From an uncultured Spartobacteria bacterium (GTDB taxonomy: Bacteria; Verrucomicrobiota; Verrucomicrobiia; Chthoniobacterales; JAATET01), in the NCBI GenBank assembly GCA_938011325.1, contig CALLUD010000008.1, positions 1 through 30,176 of the forward strand: a DNA stretch of 30,176 nt. The letters are read 5' to 3'. The notes beneath the pieces were generated by a model. The model saw only the letters and a list, made by a program, of their open reading frames with translations, was not told the DNA's origin and made no database searches. This document shows, one piece after another, positions 1 through 7,299 of this stretch (positions are counted from its first letter, which is position 1; every line of letters starts with the position of its first letter). The translations under genes and the position numbers were made by a program.

Positions 1-3
1 CCG

Positions 4-55
4 GCGCCTCGATTCAGTTCACCTCCCAACTACCCACTCGATTCAGCGAAGAGCC
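4..55 (+). repeat. Left copy of a perfect 52-bp terminal inverted repeat
   Basis: These 52 bases are the exact reverse complement of 30125-30176, the last bases of the window. Identity stops sharply at base 56. Inside the repeat the 10-mer ctcgattcag occurs twice (8-17 and 37-46). The repeat overwrites the C-terminal anchor of the PEP-CTERM gene that runs into it. Counting from base 1, the shared stretch would be 55 nt if the right copy extended three more bases; 55 is a common assembler k-mer size. The likely explanation is an assembly-graph junction rather than a biological terminal repeat. Confidence 0.95.
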
Positions 56-902
56 GAACCAGGAGCGACACGGTCGAAGCCTCCGGAACGGCGACAATTT
101 CCACCATGTTCAGAAAGCCGCGCGTTTCGGTTTCGGAGCCGTCGGAGGCGATGAATAGCGACTGTCCTTCGGCGATCGAGATCGTGACGGCATAGTAGTT
201 ATCCTCTTCGGTGAAGTAGGTGTATTGCCCATCATAGCCGGTCGAGGGATACCCGATGTTCAGCTGCGCTCCAGGTGTGACCAAACTGAAATCGAATGTG
301 TCGGACGTCGCGCCCGCCGCGACGAACAGGTCCATGGGAACGAAGGCGGCGTTCGAGTTGGTGTTTCGCGCCATGATGTAAATGACGTAGTCGCCCGCTG
401 CGAGACCATCAACGCGCAGGCCGATCGCGCTGCCATCGGGCCCGCCGCTCGATCCGGTGCCGAGCCAGCCAAGGCGTCCCGGCGCCGTGGAGAAGGTGTC
501 CTCCCCGTAAACGGAACCCGGGCCAAGAAGCGATTGCTGGCCAGGAGCTCCTCCGCCCGAGCCAAGATTGACATCCGTGCGAATCGCGGCGGTGGACGTG
601 AAGTCGAGAACGCCGCTGCCCGGGACCGACTCACCTCCGAACACGATGGAAATGCCGGTCGCAACGGAGCCGTCGCTCTTCAGCAGAGAGCTGCTGGGCG
701 TGGCCGTGTTGAAATTGTTCCAGATGAACTCCTCAAGCGAGAGTCCGCCAATGGCGTGCGCGGGATCGGTGAGCAGATAGGGTTCGGAGACCGGGCCGGC
801 GTCGGCACCCGCCGTGCTGTGGAAATTCAGCAGGAGGGTCTGCGCGGAGGCAAACGAGGGAACAAGAAGCAGGCCCGCGAGGGCGGCGAGGGGGGCTTTC
901 AT
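30..902 (-). CDS. Small exported PEP-CTERM protein with its membrane anchor cut off at the window end
   Basis: This is an exported protein of unknown function, about 290 aa. The start at 902 (MKAPLAALAG) begins a clear signal peptide ending near ASA-Q; an in-frame ATG seven codons earlier would put charged residues ahead of it. The body is Gly/Ser/Thr-rich and predicted beta-rich, resembling other verrucomicrobial PEP-CTERM proteins. The C-terminus reads VPEASTVSLLV, the start of a PEP-CTERM signal (PEP-like motif, then a membrane helix and Arg cluster). It then switches to RLFAESSG and stops, with no helix and no Arg tail. The switch falls exactly where the 52-bp terminal repeat begins, so the real gene probably continues differently. 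The next gene upstream on the same strand (1045-1549) is a paralogue sharing the AAGA..(D/E)TFDFS..TP and GQY(T/N)(Y/T)F segments. Intact PEP-CTERM proteins are normally handled by an exosortase. Confidence 0.8.
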   Translation of the reverse strand: MKAPLAALAGLLLVPSFASAQTLLLNFHSTAGADAGPVSEPYLLTDPAHAIGGLSLEEFIWNNFNTATPSSSLLKSDGSVATGISIVFGGESVPGSGVLDFTSTAAIRTDVNLGSGGGAPGQQSLLGPGSVYGEDTFSTAPGRLGWLGTGSSGGPDGSAIGLRVDGLAAGDYVIYIMARNTNSNAAFVPMDLFVAAGATSDTFDFSLVTPGAQLNIGYPSTGYDGQYTYFTEEDNYYAVTISIAEGQSLFIASDGSETETRGFLNMVEIVAVPEASTVSLLVRLFAESSG

Positions 903-940
903 AAAGTGAGGGTTGACTTCCAACGAATGTCGGAGAGCGG

Positions 941-952
941 AAAAATGTTAGC
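941..952 (-). promoter_or_regulatory. Possible -10-type promoter motif (TGCTAACAT)
   Basis: On the minus strand this reads GCTAACATTTTT, preceded by TG-like bases of an extended -10 element. It lies about 38 nt before the ATG at 902. Nearly the same word, GCTAAGTTTT, occurs upstream of the paralogous gene and of the divergent sigma factor. No convincing -35 box is visible. The call rests on this recurrence alone. Confidence 0.3.
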
Positions 953-1044
953 AGGGAATCGCGGAATTTTTTCGTCGTGGTGACCAGCCGCGACGGAGGG
1001 CGGCGCGCAGAGCGGCCGCCTCCGCCAGCGGGGGGGATGCGTCG

Positions 1045-1549
1045 TCAGGCCTGTTTGCGGCGGCGGGCGCTGGCAACGAGGGCGAGGAGGCCGACCATTC
1101 CGGCCGCGACGGCGGAAGGTTCCGGCACGGCGACGACCTGGACGGCGTTGACGAAGCCGCGGGTATCCACGGAGGGATTCGCGCCGTCGATCGCGAGATA
1201 GAGCGACTCCCCGGCCGCGATCGAGACATGGACCGCCACGTAGTTGTTGCCCGCCTGGAAGGTGTTGTATTGGCCGGCGTAGCCCTCCGAGGCGTAGGTG
1301 GTGTTCGATTGCAGCGACGGAGTCAGTGAGCTGAAATCAAACGTTTCCGCGGCGGCTCCCGCCGCATAATAAACTGATCTTGTTCCACGACGTATCCGTG
1401 AGCGGGACCGTCCCGGCCGCGTGGCCGGGGCTGGTGGTGAGGTAGGGAGAGGCAACCGTCGTTTGCCCGAAATCGAGCAGCAGCGACTGGGCGGGCGCGA
1501 CGACGGCGGTTAACACAAGGGCGGCGCTGGCCGCCAGGAGGGTTTTCAT
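1045..1549 (-). pseudogene. PEP-CTERM paralogue with internal deletion and frameshift
   Basis: The N-terminal part starts at 1549 (MKTLLAASAALVLT, signal peptide ending APA-Q) and follows the neighbour at 30-902 closely: SLLLDFG, SPYLTTSPGHA, TDTSWN. After SWNKI the match jumps directly to YYAAGAAAETFDFSS in another reading frame. The original frame stops at a TGA about 15 codons on. The second frame runs to an intact PEP-CTERM tail (VPEPSA, hydrophobic helix, ARRRKQA) ending at 1045. Compared with the neighbour about 125-130 residues (roughly 380 nt) are missing, and the join shifts the frame. Both termini look well preserved, so the break is recent, or is an assembly collapse between the two similar genes. 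As read it cannot make an anchored product. Confidence 0.75.
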
Positions 1550-1577
1550 GATTTGTCTGGGGTTTGGGTTGAGATGA

Positions 1578-1593
1578 CGCCGGCAATCCGGCG
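1578..1593 (-). promoter_or_regulatory. Leader hairpin ahead of the broken PEP-CTERM gene
   Basis: A perfect 6-bp stem (cgccgg/ccggcg) with a 4-nt loop sits 28 nt before the ATG at 1549. The bases between it and the ATG are A/C-rich (including aaccccagacaaatc) with no Shine-Dalgarno sequence. Similar hairpin-plus-A/C-leader arrangements precede the PEP-CTERM genes at 17416 and 19675. Confidence 0.4.
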
Positions 1594-1632
1594 ATTGGTT
1601 TGATTTGCTCAACCCGATGACAAATCGGTTCG

Positions 1633-1678
1633 AAAACTTAGCGGGCTTTTTAAAATTTTTCCCACGCTGCTAAGTTTT
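1633..1678. promoter_or_regulatory. 10-bp inverted repeat between divergent PEP-CTERM and sigma-factor genes
   Basis: aaaacttagc (1633-1642) and its exact reverse complement gctaagtttt (1669-1678) flank a 26-nt A/T-rich centre in the divergent intergenic region. Read outwards, each arm gives GCTAAGTTTT directed towards one of the two genes, so the element could be back-to-back -10 regions, a bound operator, or both. In the sigma direction the arm ends 43 nt before the preferred ATG (1722). A similar word occurs upstream of the gene at 902. Confidence 0.4.
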
Positions 1679-1721
1679 TTCCCGGGCGGGTCATATGTTC
1701 TTTCGAACCCCCGCTGTTTTG

Positions 1722-2258
1722 ATGAGCGAAAAAAATGACCCGGACTCCCATGTGGCCGAAGTGCAGGGCTTGTTTATCAAGCACCAGCCGGCCGTGCGCG
1801 GGTTCATCCTTTCCATGATCCCCGACTTCTCGCTCGCAGATGATCTCGTTCAGGAAACGTTCCTGGTGGTGACGAAGAAGGCTCATACGTTTGAAATGGG
1901 AACGAGCTTCCTCGCGTGGGTGGGCTCGATCGCGCGCTACAAGGTCCTCGAAACCTTGCGTCAGCATTCGCGGCGGAACTGCTTCCTTTCCGAGGAGGTG
2001 CTGGAGGCTTTGGTCGTGGAGCAGGAGCATCTCTCGACCAACACGGACATCTGCCTGCAACATCTCGCCACCTGCATTTCCAAACTGGCGCCGCAGGCTC
2101 GCAAGGCGATCGAGTTGCGCTATCGTCGGGACTGTCGCCCGCCCGAAGTCGCCCGGTTGATGGGATGCACGATGCAGTCCGCCAACGTCACGCTTTCCCG
2201 CGCGCGCGCCTTTCTGCGAAACTGCCTCGACCAACAAATGCGAACCTCCACCATTTGA
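1722..2258 (+). CDS. ECF-type RNA polymerase sigma factor (Rhodopirellula/Verrucomicrobium family)
   Basis: This is a sigma-70 family specificity factor of about 178 aa that directs RNA polymerase to a specific set of promoters. Region 2 is visible near residues 10-75: GLFIKHQPAVRGFIL, then the DDLVQETFLVV core and FLAWVGSIARYKVLE. Region 4 is a helix-turn-helix near 125-165, with the (A)IELRYRRD..PPEVARLMGC segment. An in-frame ATG at 1695 would add nine residues (MFFRTPAVL); I prefer 1722 because MSEKNDPDSH leads straight into region 2 as in family members. Neither start has a good Shine-Dalgarno. It ends 6 nt before the FecR-LamG protein, its probable anti-sigma partner. Its intergenic region, shared with the broken PEP-CTERM gene, carries a 10-bp inverted repeat that may allow autoregulation. 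Targets are unknown; the adjacent PEP-CTERM genes are candidates by position only. Confidence 0.88.
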   Translation: MSEKNDPDSHVAEVQGLFIKHQPAVRGFILSMIPDFSLADDLVQETFLVVTKKAHTFEMGTSFLAWVGSIARYKVLETLRQHSRRNCFLSEEVLEALVVEQEHLSTNTDICLQHLATCISKLAPQARKAIELRYRRDCRPPEVARLMGCTMQSANVTLSRARAFLRNCLDQQMRTSTI

Positions 2259-2264
2259 TTCCCC

Positions 2265-3950
2265 ATGCTGGACGAGCCGAGACTTGAAACTCTGCTGAAC
2301 GCCTACTTCGACCAGTCGTTGTCGGCGGAGGAGAAGGCGGAGCTCGAGCAGATGCTGCTTTCCTCGGCCCGTGCCCGGGAAACGTTTCGCCGGCACGCGG
2401 ATCAACACGGCTTGCTGCGCGAGTGGGCCTTGCGCAATCAGGGCGCCGATCTCGCCAGCATGGCGGTGCCGCAGGCCTCGACTCGCGACTCCAGGGTGGT
2501 GCCCTTTCCGAAGAAGACCATCTACTGGCTGGGTGCCGGCCTCGCGGCCTGTCTGGCCGTGGCCCTACTCGCGTTTTGGCGGCAGCCATCCCCGGCGGAC
2601 GAATCCTCCCGCGCCCGGACGGTGGCACGGGCGGATGGGGAGGTCCCCTGGAACAAGGTGGCCCTGCTCGCGGAGGCCGTGGATGTCGAATGGGCGAGCG
2701 ATTCCATCCGGCCCGCGCTGGGCGGCGCCCTGCCCAAAGGCTGGCTCAAAATCCAGCGGGGCATTCTGCGGCTCGATTTCTACAGCGGAGTGCGCGTGGT
2801 GGTGGAAGGCCCCGCGGAGGTGCAGCTTCTCTCGCCGGAGGAAGCGCGGCTCGAACGCGGGAAGCTGACCGCCTACGTGACGCCGCCGGCGGTTGGTTTC
2901 ACCGTGCACAACCGGGAATTCACGGTGGTGGATCGCGGCACGGAATTTGGCATGAATGCCACCGGGCCGAGCAGCTGTGAGGTTCACGTATTCAAGGGCG
3001 AAGTGGCCCTGCAGGGCGGCATCATCAAGAGCGGCGAGAAATTGCTCTTTGGCGGCGATGGCGTCTCGGTTCGTGACGGAAAGTTGACCTCCATCGCCCC
3101 TGACCCCAATCGCTTCGTCAATCCCGAGCTGCTCCGCACCATTTCCGATCAGGCGCTGGCGGCGAACCTGAGCGAATGGAAGGCGCGATCCGATGCGTTT
3201 CGCTCCACGCCCGGCCTCGGCGTGTATTTCGACTTCGAGGATATCGACTTCAATCGACAGGTTCTCCGGAATCGTTCGCTATCCCCCCGTAGTGGCGACG
3301 GTGTCATCATTGGCTGCGAATCCGTTCCCGGCCGGTGGGCGCAGAAGGGCGCGCTGGGCTTTGCGCGCACGAGCGACCGCGTCCGTTTCCGGATGGAGGA
3401 GGGCACGACCCCATCGCTGACCCTTCTCGCCTGGGTTCGCGTGGATGGGCTTCCGCTTCAGCATAACCAGATCTTCTCCATGGCCCCCATGCAGGTCGGC
3501 GAGGTGCATTGGAAGCTAAACGAAGAGGGGAAGATTCTGGTCGGCGTTCGCGCGGTCAACGAAGCGAGCTGGGGGGCCTGGGAGCGATTGGAAAGCCCGC
3601 CCGTCATCGGCGAAAAGGATTTCGGATGCTGGCTGCGGCTGGCGGCCGTGCTCGATGGAGAGCACGGGGTCATGAAGCTCTACCTGAATGGGAGGGAAGT
3701 GGCCTCGGGGCCGTGGAAACGCGTGGTGCCGATCAAGCTGGGAGTGGCCGATCTGGGGAACCTCGCGATGTTTTCCGCCGACGGTCAACCGGAGCCGACG
3801 GAAACGCAGGTGCGAAATTTTGGCGGACGCATCGACGAGTTTGCCGTGGTGACCCGTGCCCTGTCGGCGGCCGAGATCCGCGAATTTTCAAAGTGGCCGG
3901 AGATGCTGCGCGCGGGGCTCGACACTCCCGCGGAAACGTCCAAGAACTAG
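2265..3950 (+). CDS. FecR-domain membrane protein with C-terminal LamG domain, probable anti-sigma factor
   Basis: This 561-aa protein is the expected partner of the sigma factor just upstream. Residues 1-85 form a cytoplasmic helical segment (LETLLNAYFDQSLSAEEKAE) of the type that binds ECF sigma factors. A single membrane helix spans about 86-106 (WLGAGLAACLAVALLAF). Residues about 165-255 are a FecR domain: LDFYSGVRVVVEGPAE, FTVVDRGTEFG, CEVHVFKGEVAL. Residues about 370-545 are a LamG/concanavalin-like domain: LTLLAWVRVDG, KLYLNGREVASGPW, GRIDEFAVVTRALSAAEI. The topology suggests an outside sensor joined to an inside sigma-binding segment. FecR-LamG proteins next to this sigma family are common in Verrucomicrobiota and Planctomycetota. 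The signal sensed is not known; the LamG domain suggests a carbohydrate or surface ligand, which is inference. Confidence 0.85.
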   Translation: MLDEPRLETLLNAYFDQSLSAEEKAELEQMLLSSARARETFRRHADQHGLLREWALRNQGADLASMAVPQASTRDSRVVPFPKKTIYWLGAGLAACLAVALLAFWRQPSPADESSRARTVARADGEVPWNKVALLAEAVDVEWASDSIRPALGGALPKGWLKIQRGILRLDFYSGVRVVVEGPAEVQLLSPEEARLERGKLTAYVTPPAVGFTVHNREFTVVDRGTEFGMNATGPSSCEVHVFKGEVALQGGIIKSGEKLLFGGDGVSVRDGKLTSIAPDPNRFVNPELLRTISDQALAANLSEWKARSDAFRSTPGLGVYFDFEDIDFNRQVLRNRSLSPRSGDGVIIGCESVPGRWAQKGALGFARTSDRVRFRMEEGTTPSLTLLAWVRVDGLPLQHNQIFSMAPMQVGEVHWKLNEEGKILVGVRAVNEASWGAWERLESPPVIGEKDFGCWLRLAAVLDGEHGVMKLYLNGREVASGPWKRVVPIKLGVADLGNLAMFSADGQPEPTETQVRNFGGRIDEFAVVTRALSAAEIREFSKWPEMLRAGLDTPAETSKN

Positions 3951-4106
3951 CAAGTCCGATCGGCATCCATGGGAGGCAGCCGGAACGTTTTGCCGAAGGG
4001 CGTTCCCGGGCTGTCGGGGTGTGATGCGTTTCGGCGTGGGTTGCGGACAAATTCCGCGCCCAAAATTCCGTGCCCTTTCGGGCCCGAGTGCGTTAGCCTT
4101 CGAGCG

Positions 4107-4853
4107 ATGTCCAGATTTGCGAATCAGGTTGCCATTGTGACGGGAGCGGGCCGGGGGATCGGCGAAGCGATTGCGAAGCAGTTTGCGCGCGAAGGAGCAA
4201 AAGTGGCGGTGGTGAGCCGCACGGAGGCGAATTCGCAAAAAGTTGCGGACGCGATCAATGAATCGAACGCCGAAGCTGCGAAACCCTACGCGGTGGACGT
4301 GGCGGATTTCGACGCAGCGCAAAAAGTGGGCGAGCAGATCATCGCCGATTTCGGACGGGCCGATGTGCTGGTGAACAACGCCGGCATCACTCGCGATACC
4401 CTCGCGATGCGCATGAGCAGCGAGGAATGGGATGCCGTGCTCGATACCAACCTCAAGGGGGCGTTCAATTTTACGCGTGCCGTGCTGCGCACGATGGTCA
4501 AGCAGCGCTCGGGACGCATCATCAACATCAGTTCGGTGAGCGGACTGATGGGCCTCGCCGGCCAGGCGAACTACGCGGCGAGCAAGGCGGGATTGATCGG
4601 CATGAGCAAGAGCATCGCCCGCGAGCTCGCGAGTCGCGGGATTACCGTGAATGTCGTCGCCCCCGGGTTCATCGAGACCGACATGACGGCGGTGCTCTCC
4701 GAGGAAATTCGCAAGGGTGCGCAGGCGCAGATTCCCCAGGCGCGCTTCGGGGCTGCTGAAGATATTGCCGCAGCGGTGGCGTTCCTCGCGAGCGCGGAAG
4801 CCGCATACATCACCGGGCAGGTGCTCGCCGTGGACGGCGGAATGTCGATGTAA
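4107..4853 (+). CDS. fabG: 3-oxoacyl-[acyl-carrier-protein] reductase (FabG-type SDR)
   Basis: This short-chain dehydrogenase reduces 3-oxoacyl-ACP to 3-hydroxyacyl-ACP with NADPH in fatty-acid elongation, in the cytoplasm. At 248 aa it matches the usual FabG length. Visible motifs: the nucleotide-binding TGAGRGIG near residue 13, NNAG near 90, the catalytic serine in NISSVSG (about S143) and YAASK (about Y156 and K160), then VAPGFIETDMT. The long upstream in-frame extension to 3969 is out-of-family, so the ATG at 4107 is chosen. It begins a tight plus-strand run: sixA starts 2 nt after its stop. SDR enzymes are broad, so a different keto substrate is possible, but length and the GFIETDMT segment favour FabG. 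No acpP or fabF is adjacent, which is unusual but not rare in this phylum. Confidence 0.88.
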   Translation: MSRFANQVAIVTGAGRGIGEAIAKQFAREGAKVAVVSRTEANSQKVADAINESNAEAAKPYAVDVADFDAAQKVGEQIIADFGRADVLVNNAGITRDTLAMRMSSEEWDAVLDTNLKGAFNFTRAVLRTMVKQRSGRIINISSVSGLMGLAGQANYAASKAGLIGMSKSIARELASRGITVNVVAPGFIETDMTAVLSEEIRKGAQAQIPQARFGAAEDIAAAVAFLASAEAAYITGQVLAVDGGMSM

Positions 4854-4855
4854 CC

Positions 4856-5326
4856 ATGCTGCTTTTCTTTCTCCGCCATGCCGAGGCCGAGGACGAAGCC
4901 CCGACGGACTTCGACCGCCGGTTGACGCCGAAAGGCCTCGAGCAGGCGGACAAGGTCGGGAAGTTTTGCGTCCGCTACGGATTGGTGCCGGACGTGATTC
5001 TCACGAGTCCGCTCGTTCGCGCGGAGCAAACGGCGCGATGTGTCTCGAAGCGGCTCGACGACCGGGAGGTGATCGTTGAGCGATGGATCGCCTGCGGGAT
5101 GTCGCCGGAGACGTGCCTGGAGTCCCTTGCCGGCTACGCGAAATTCGAGCACGTGATGCTCGTCGGCCATGAGCCGGATTTTTCGTCAACCATCGCGACG
5201 TGCGTCGGACTTCCGGACCCGGGCGCGCTTCACGTTCGAAAAGCTTCGTTGACCGCAGTATCCATGCACCGGCTTCGCGCGGGGGCCGGCCGCCTGGAGT
5301 TTTTCCTTCCCGCGAGACTCATGTGA
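4856..5326 (+). CDS. sixA: SixA-type phosphohistidine phosphatase
   Basis: A 156-aa member of the histidine phosphatase superfamily. The catalytic histidine is in FFLRHAEAE (H8, the RHG motif), with a second active-site histidine in LVGHEPDFS (H105). The segment DFDRRLTPKGLEQADKVG and the substrate-pocket arginine in LTSPLVRAEQTA are typical of SixA. In E. coli SixA removes phosphate from histidine-phosphocarrier proteins (established for that enzyme); the substrate here is unknown. The gene lies 2 nt after fabG and 3 nt before the 6-phosphogluconolactonase gene, so it is very likely cotranscribed with carbohydrate genes. Confidence 0.85.
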   Translation: MLLFFLRHAEAEDEAPTDFDRRLTPKGLEQADKVGKFCVRYGLVPDVILTSPLVRAEQTARCVSKRLDDREVIVERWIACGMSPETCLESLAGYAKFEHVMLVGHEPDFSSTIATCVGLPDPGALHVRKASLTAVSMHRLRAGAGRLEFFLPARLM

Positions 5327-5329
5327 ATT

Positions 5330-6007
5330 ATGAACCCCGACATCATCCACTCGAAAGATTTCGTAAACGACGCCGTGGCGCTCATCGAGTCCGCGGCAAA
5401 TGAAGCGATCGCAGCCCGTGGCTCGTTCAGCCTGTCGCTGAGCGGCGGCAACACGCCGAAGCCCGTTTACACAGCCCTGGCGCAGCGTCCCCTCGATTGG
5501 AGCAAGGTGCTCATCACGTTCGGCGACGAGCGTTGCGTGCCGCCGGACGACGAGCAGAGCAATTACCTCATGGCGCGCCGCACCCTTCTCGATGCGATCC
5601 CGATTCCGGCGGAGAATGTCCTGCGCATGAAAGGGGAGCTCGATCCCGCGGAAGCGGCGAAGGAATACGAGGCTGTATTGAAGGAGAAGGCGGATGGCGG
5701 TGTCTTCCGCCACGACCTGATCCTCCTTGGAATGGGCCCGGACGGCCACACGGCGTCGCTGTTTCCCCGAACCCCGGCGCTCGAAGAGAAGGAGCGGCTA
5801 GTTGTCGAGAATTACGTGCCGAAGATGAGCATGTGGCGGATCACCTTCACGTATCCGCTGATCGACGCCGCGCGGCACGTGTGCTTCCTCGTGAACAGCG
5901 CCGGCAAGGACGCGATTCTCGACGAGGTTTTCAGCGGCAAGTCCAGCTACCCGTGCGCGGCGGTGAACCCGACCGACGGAAAGCTGACGTGGCTGCTCGG
6001 CGCGTAG
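5330..6007 (+). CDS. pgl: 6-phosphogluconolactonase (DevB type)
   Basis: This cytoplasmic enzyme hydrolyses 6-phosphogluconolactone to 6-phosphogluconate, the second step of the oxidative pentose phosphate pathway. The 225-aa length fits the DevB/NagB-like family. Family segments are clear: LSLSGGNTPKPVYTAL, FGDERCVPPDDEQSNY, LLGMGPDGHTASLFP, and ITFTYPLIDAA near the C-terminus. It lies 3 nt after sixA and 9 nt before the glycogen synthase gene. No glucose-6-phosphate dehydrogenase (zwf) or gnd gene is in the window, so the rest of the pathway must be elsewhere. Confidence 0.93.
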   Translation: MNPDIIHSKDFVNDAVALIESAANEAIAARGSFSLSLSGGNTPKPVYTALAQRPLDWSKVLITFGDERCVPPDDEQSNYLMARRTLLDAIPIPAENVLRMKGELDPAEAAKEYEAVLKEKADGGVFRHDLILLGMGPDGHTASLFPRTPALEEKERLVVENYVPKMSMWRITFTYPLIDAARHVCFLVNSAGKDAILDEVFSGKSSYPCAAVNPTDGKLTWLLGA

Positions 6008-6016
6008 TTGTCTTTC

Positions 6017-7219
6017 ATGAAGTCCCTCCTCCTTACCAACGAGTATCCACCCACCATCTACGGCGGCGCCGGTGTGCACGTCGAATACCTCAGCCGCCGG
6101 CTCGCCCGACTCATCGATGTCGAGGTGCGGGCCTTCGGAGATCAGGACCTCGAAGACGACCGGCTGCGAGTGAAGGGATTTCCGCTCGCCAAGGACGGCT
6201 GGACATGCCCGAAGCCGTTGCAATCCGTCTTCGGCGCGATACGTCGATGCACCGATTTCAACACGACGAACATCGATGCCGACATCGTCCACTGCCACAC
6301 GTGGTATTCGCATTTCGGCGGCATCCTCGCGAAGCTGAATTACGGCATTCCACTCGTGATCACGGTGCATTCGCTCGAGCCGTTGCGTCCGTGGAAGCGC
6401 GAGCAGCTCGGCGGCGGCTACGATTTCACCTGCTGGCTGGAAAAGACTGCGATGGAAATGGCCGACGCGGTGATCGCGGTGTCGGAGGGCACGCAGGCGG
6501 ACATTCTCCGGTTGTTTGACATCCCGAAGGAGCGCGTCCCGATCATTTACAACGGCATCGATCTCGAGGAGTATCGGCCCACACGATCGACGGCGGCGCT
6601 GGAGCGGCTGGGCATCGATCCGGCGAAGCCGTATGTTCTCTTTGTCGGGCGCATCGCGCGGCAGAAGGGAATCATTCACCTGGTCAATGCGATCCGGTAT
6701 TTCCAGCCGGGATTTCAGGTGGTGCTGTGTGCGGGCGCGCCGGACACTCCCGAGATTGCCGAGGAAATGAAGGCGGCGGTAGCGGCCGCGCAGCAGGAAC
6801 GCGACGGCGTGGTGTGGGTCGAGGAAATGGTCGACACCGCGATGAAGGTCGAGCTCTACAGCAATGCGAGCGTCTTCGTGTGCCCGTCGATTTACGAGCC
6901 GTTCGGCATCATCAATCTCGAAGCCATGGCGTGCGAGACCGCCGTGGTCGCGAGCGCCGTGGGAGGGATCAAGGAGGTCGTCGTGGATGGCGAGACGGGG
7001 GTTCTCGTTCCGCTCGAGCAGATGAACGAGAGTCCGTTCGAGCCGATCGATCCCGATGCCTTCTCGCGCTCGCTCGCCGATGCCATCAATGACCTGATGG
7101 CCTCTCCGGAGAAATGCGAAGCGTATGGCAAGGCGGGCCGTCGCCGCGCGGAGGAGCTGTTCGGCTGGGATGCCATCGCGAAAAAGACGGTCGATCTCTA
7201 CGAATCGCTGCTGAATTAG
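6017..7219 (+). CDS. GT4-family glycogen synthase (actinobacterial GlgA/GlgM type)
   Basis: A 400-aa retaining glycosyltransferase with two Rossmann domains. The N-terminus NEYPPTIYGGAGVHVEYLSR, then HCHTWYSHFGG, HSLEPLRPWKREQLGGGY and LCAGAPDTPEIAEEM, closely resemble the actinobacterial glycogen synthase family, which includes alpha-maltose-1-phosphate synthase (GlgM). The donor-site E-x7-E motif is EPFGIINLE near residue 300. The start ATG at 6017 is used rather than a TTG at 6008 because MKSLLLTNEYPP matches family N-termini. Donor (ADP- or UDP-glucose) and acceptor cannot be told from sequence alone. No glgB, glgC or glgE is next to it. It is probably the last gene of the fabG-sixA-pgl run; obg follows after 80 nt. 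Confidence 0.85.
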   Translation: MKSLLLTNEYPPTIYGGAGVHVEYLSRRLARLIDVEVRAFGDQDLEDDRLRVKGFPLAKDGWTCPKPLQSVFGAIRRCTDFNTTNIDADIVHCHTWYSHFGGILAKLNYGIPLVITVHSLEPLRPWKREQLGGGYDFTCWLEKTAMEMADAVIAVSEGTQADILRLFDIPKERVPIIYNGIDLEEYRPTRSTAALERLGIDPAKPYVLFVGRIARQKGIIHLVNAIRYFQPGFQVVLCAGAPDTPEIAEEMKAAVAAAQQERDGVVWVEEMVDTAMKVELYSNASVFVCPSIYEPFGIINLEAMACETAVVASAVGGIKEVVVDGETGVLVPLEQMNESPFEPIDPDAFSRSLADAINDLMASPEKCEAYGKAGRRRAEELFGWDAIAKKTVDLYESLLN

Positions 7220-7299
7220 ACGTTCGCGCCCGCCCGCGGAGCGTGACGAATTTCACGATTGCCTTTGCGTCGCGCGGCTCGTTTGCGTGAGATGCACGC

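Noticed and set aside
1650..2408. 252-aa minus-strand open frame opposite the sigma factor
   Set aside because: Antisense shadow; the plus-strand frame has recognisable sigma regions 2 and 4.
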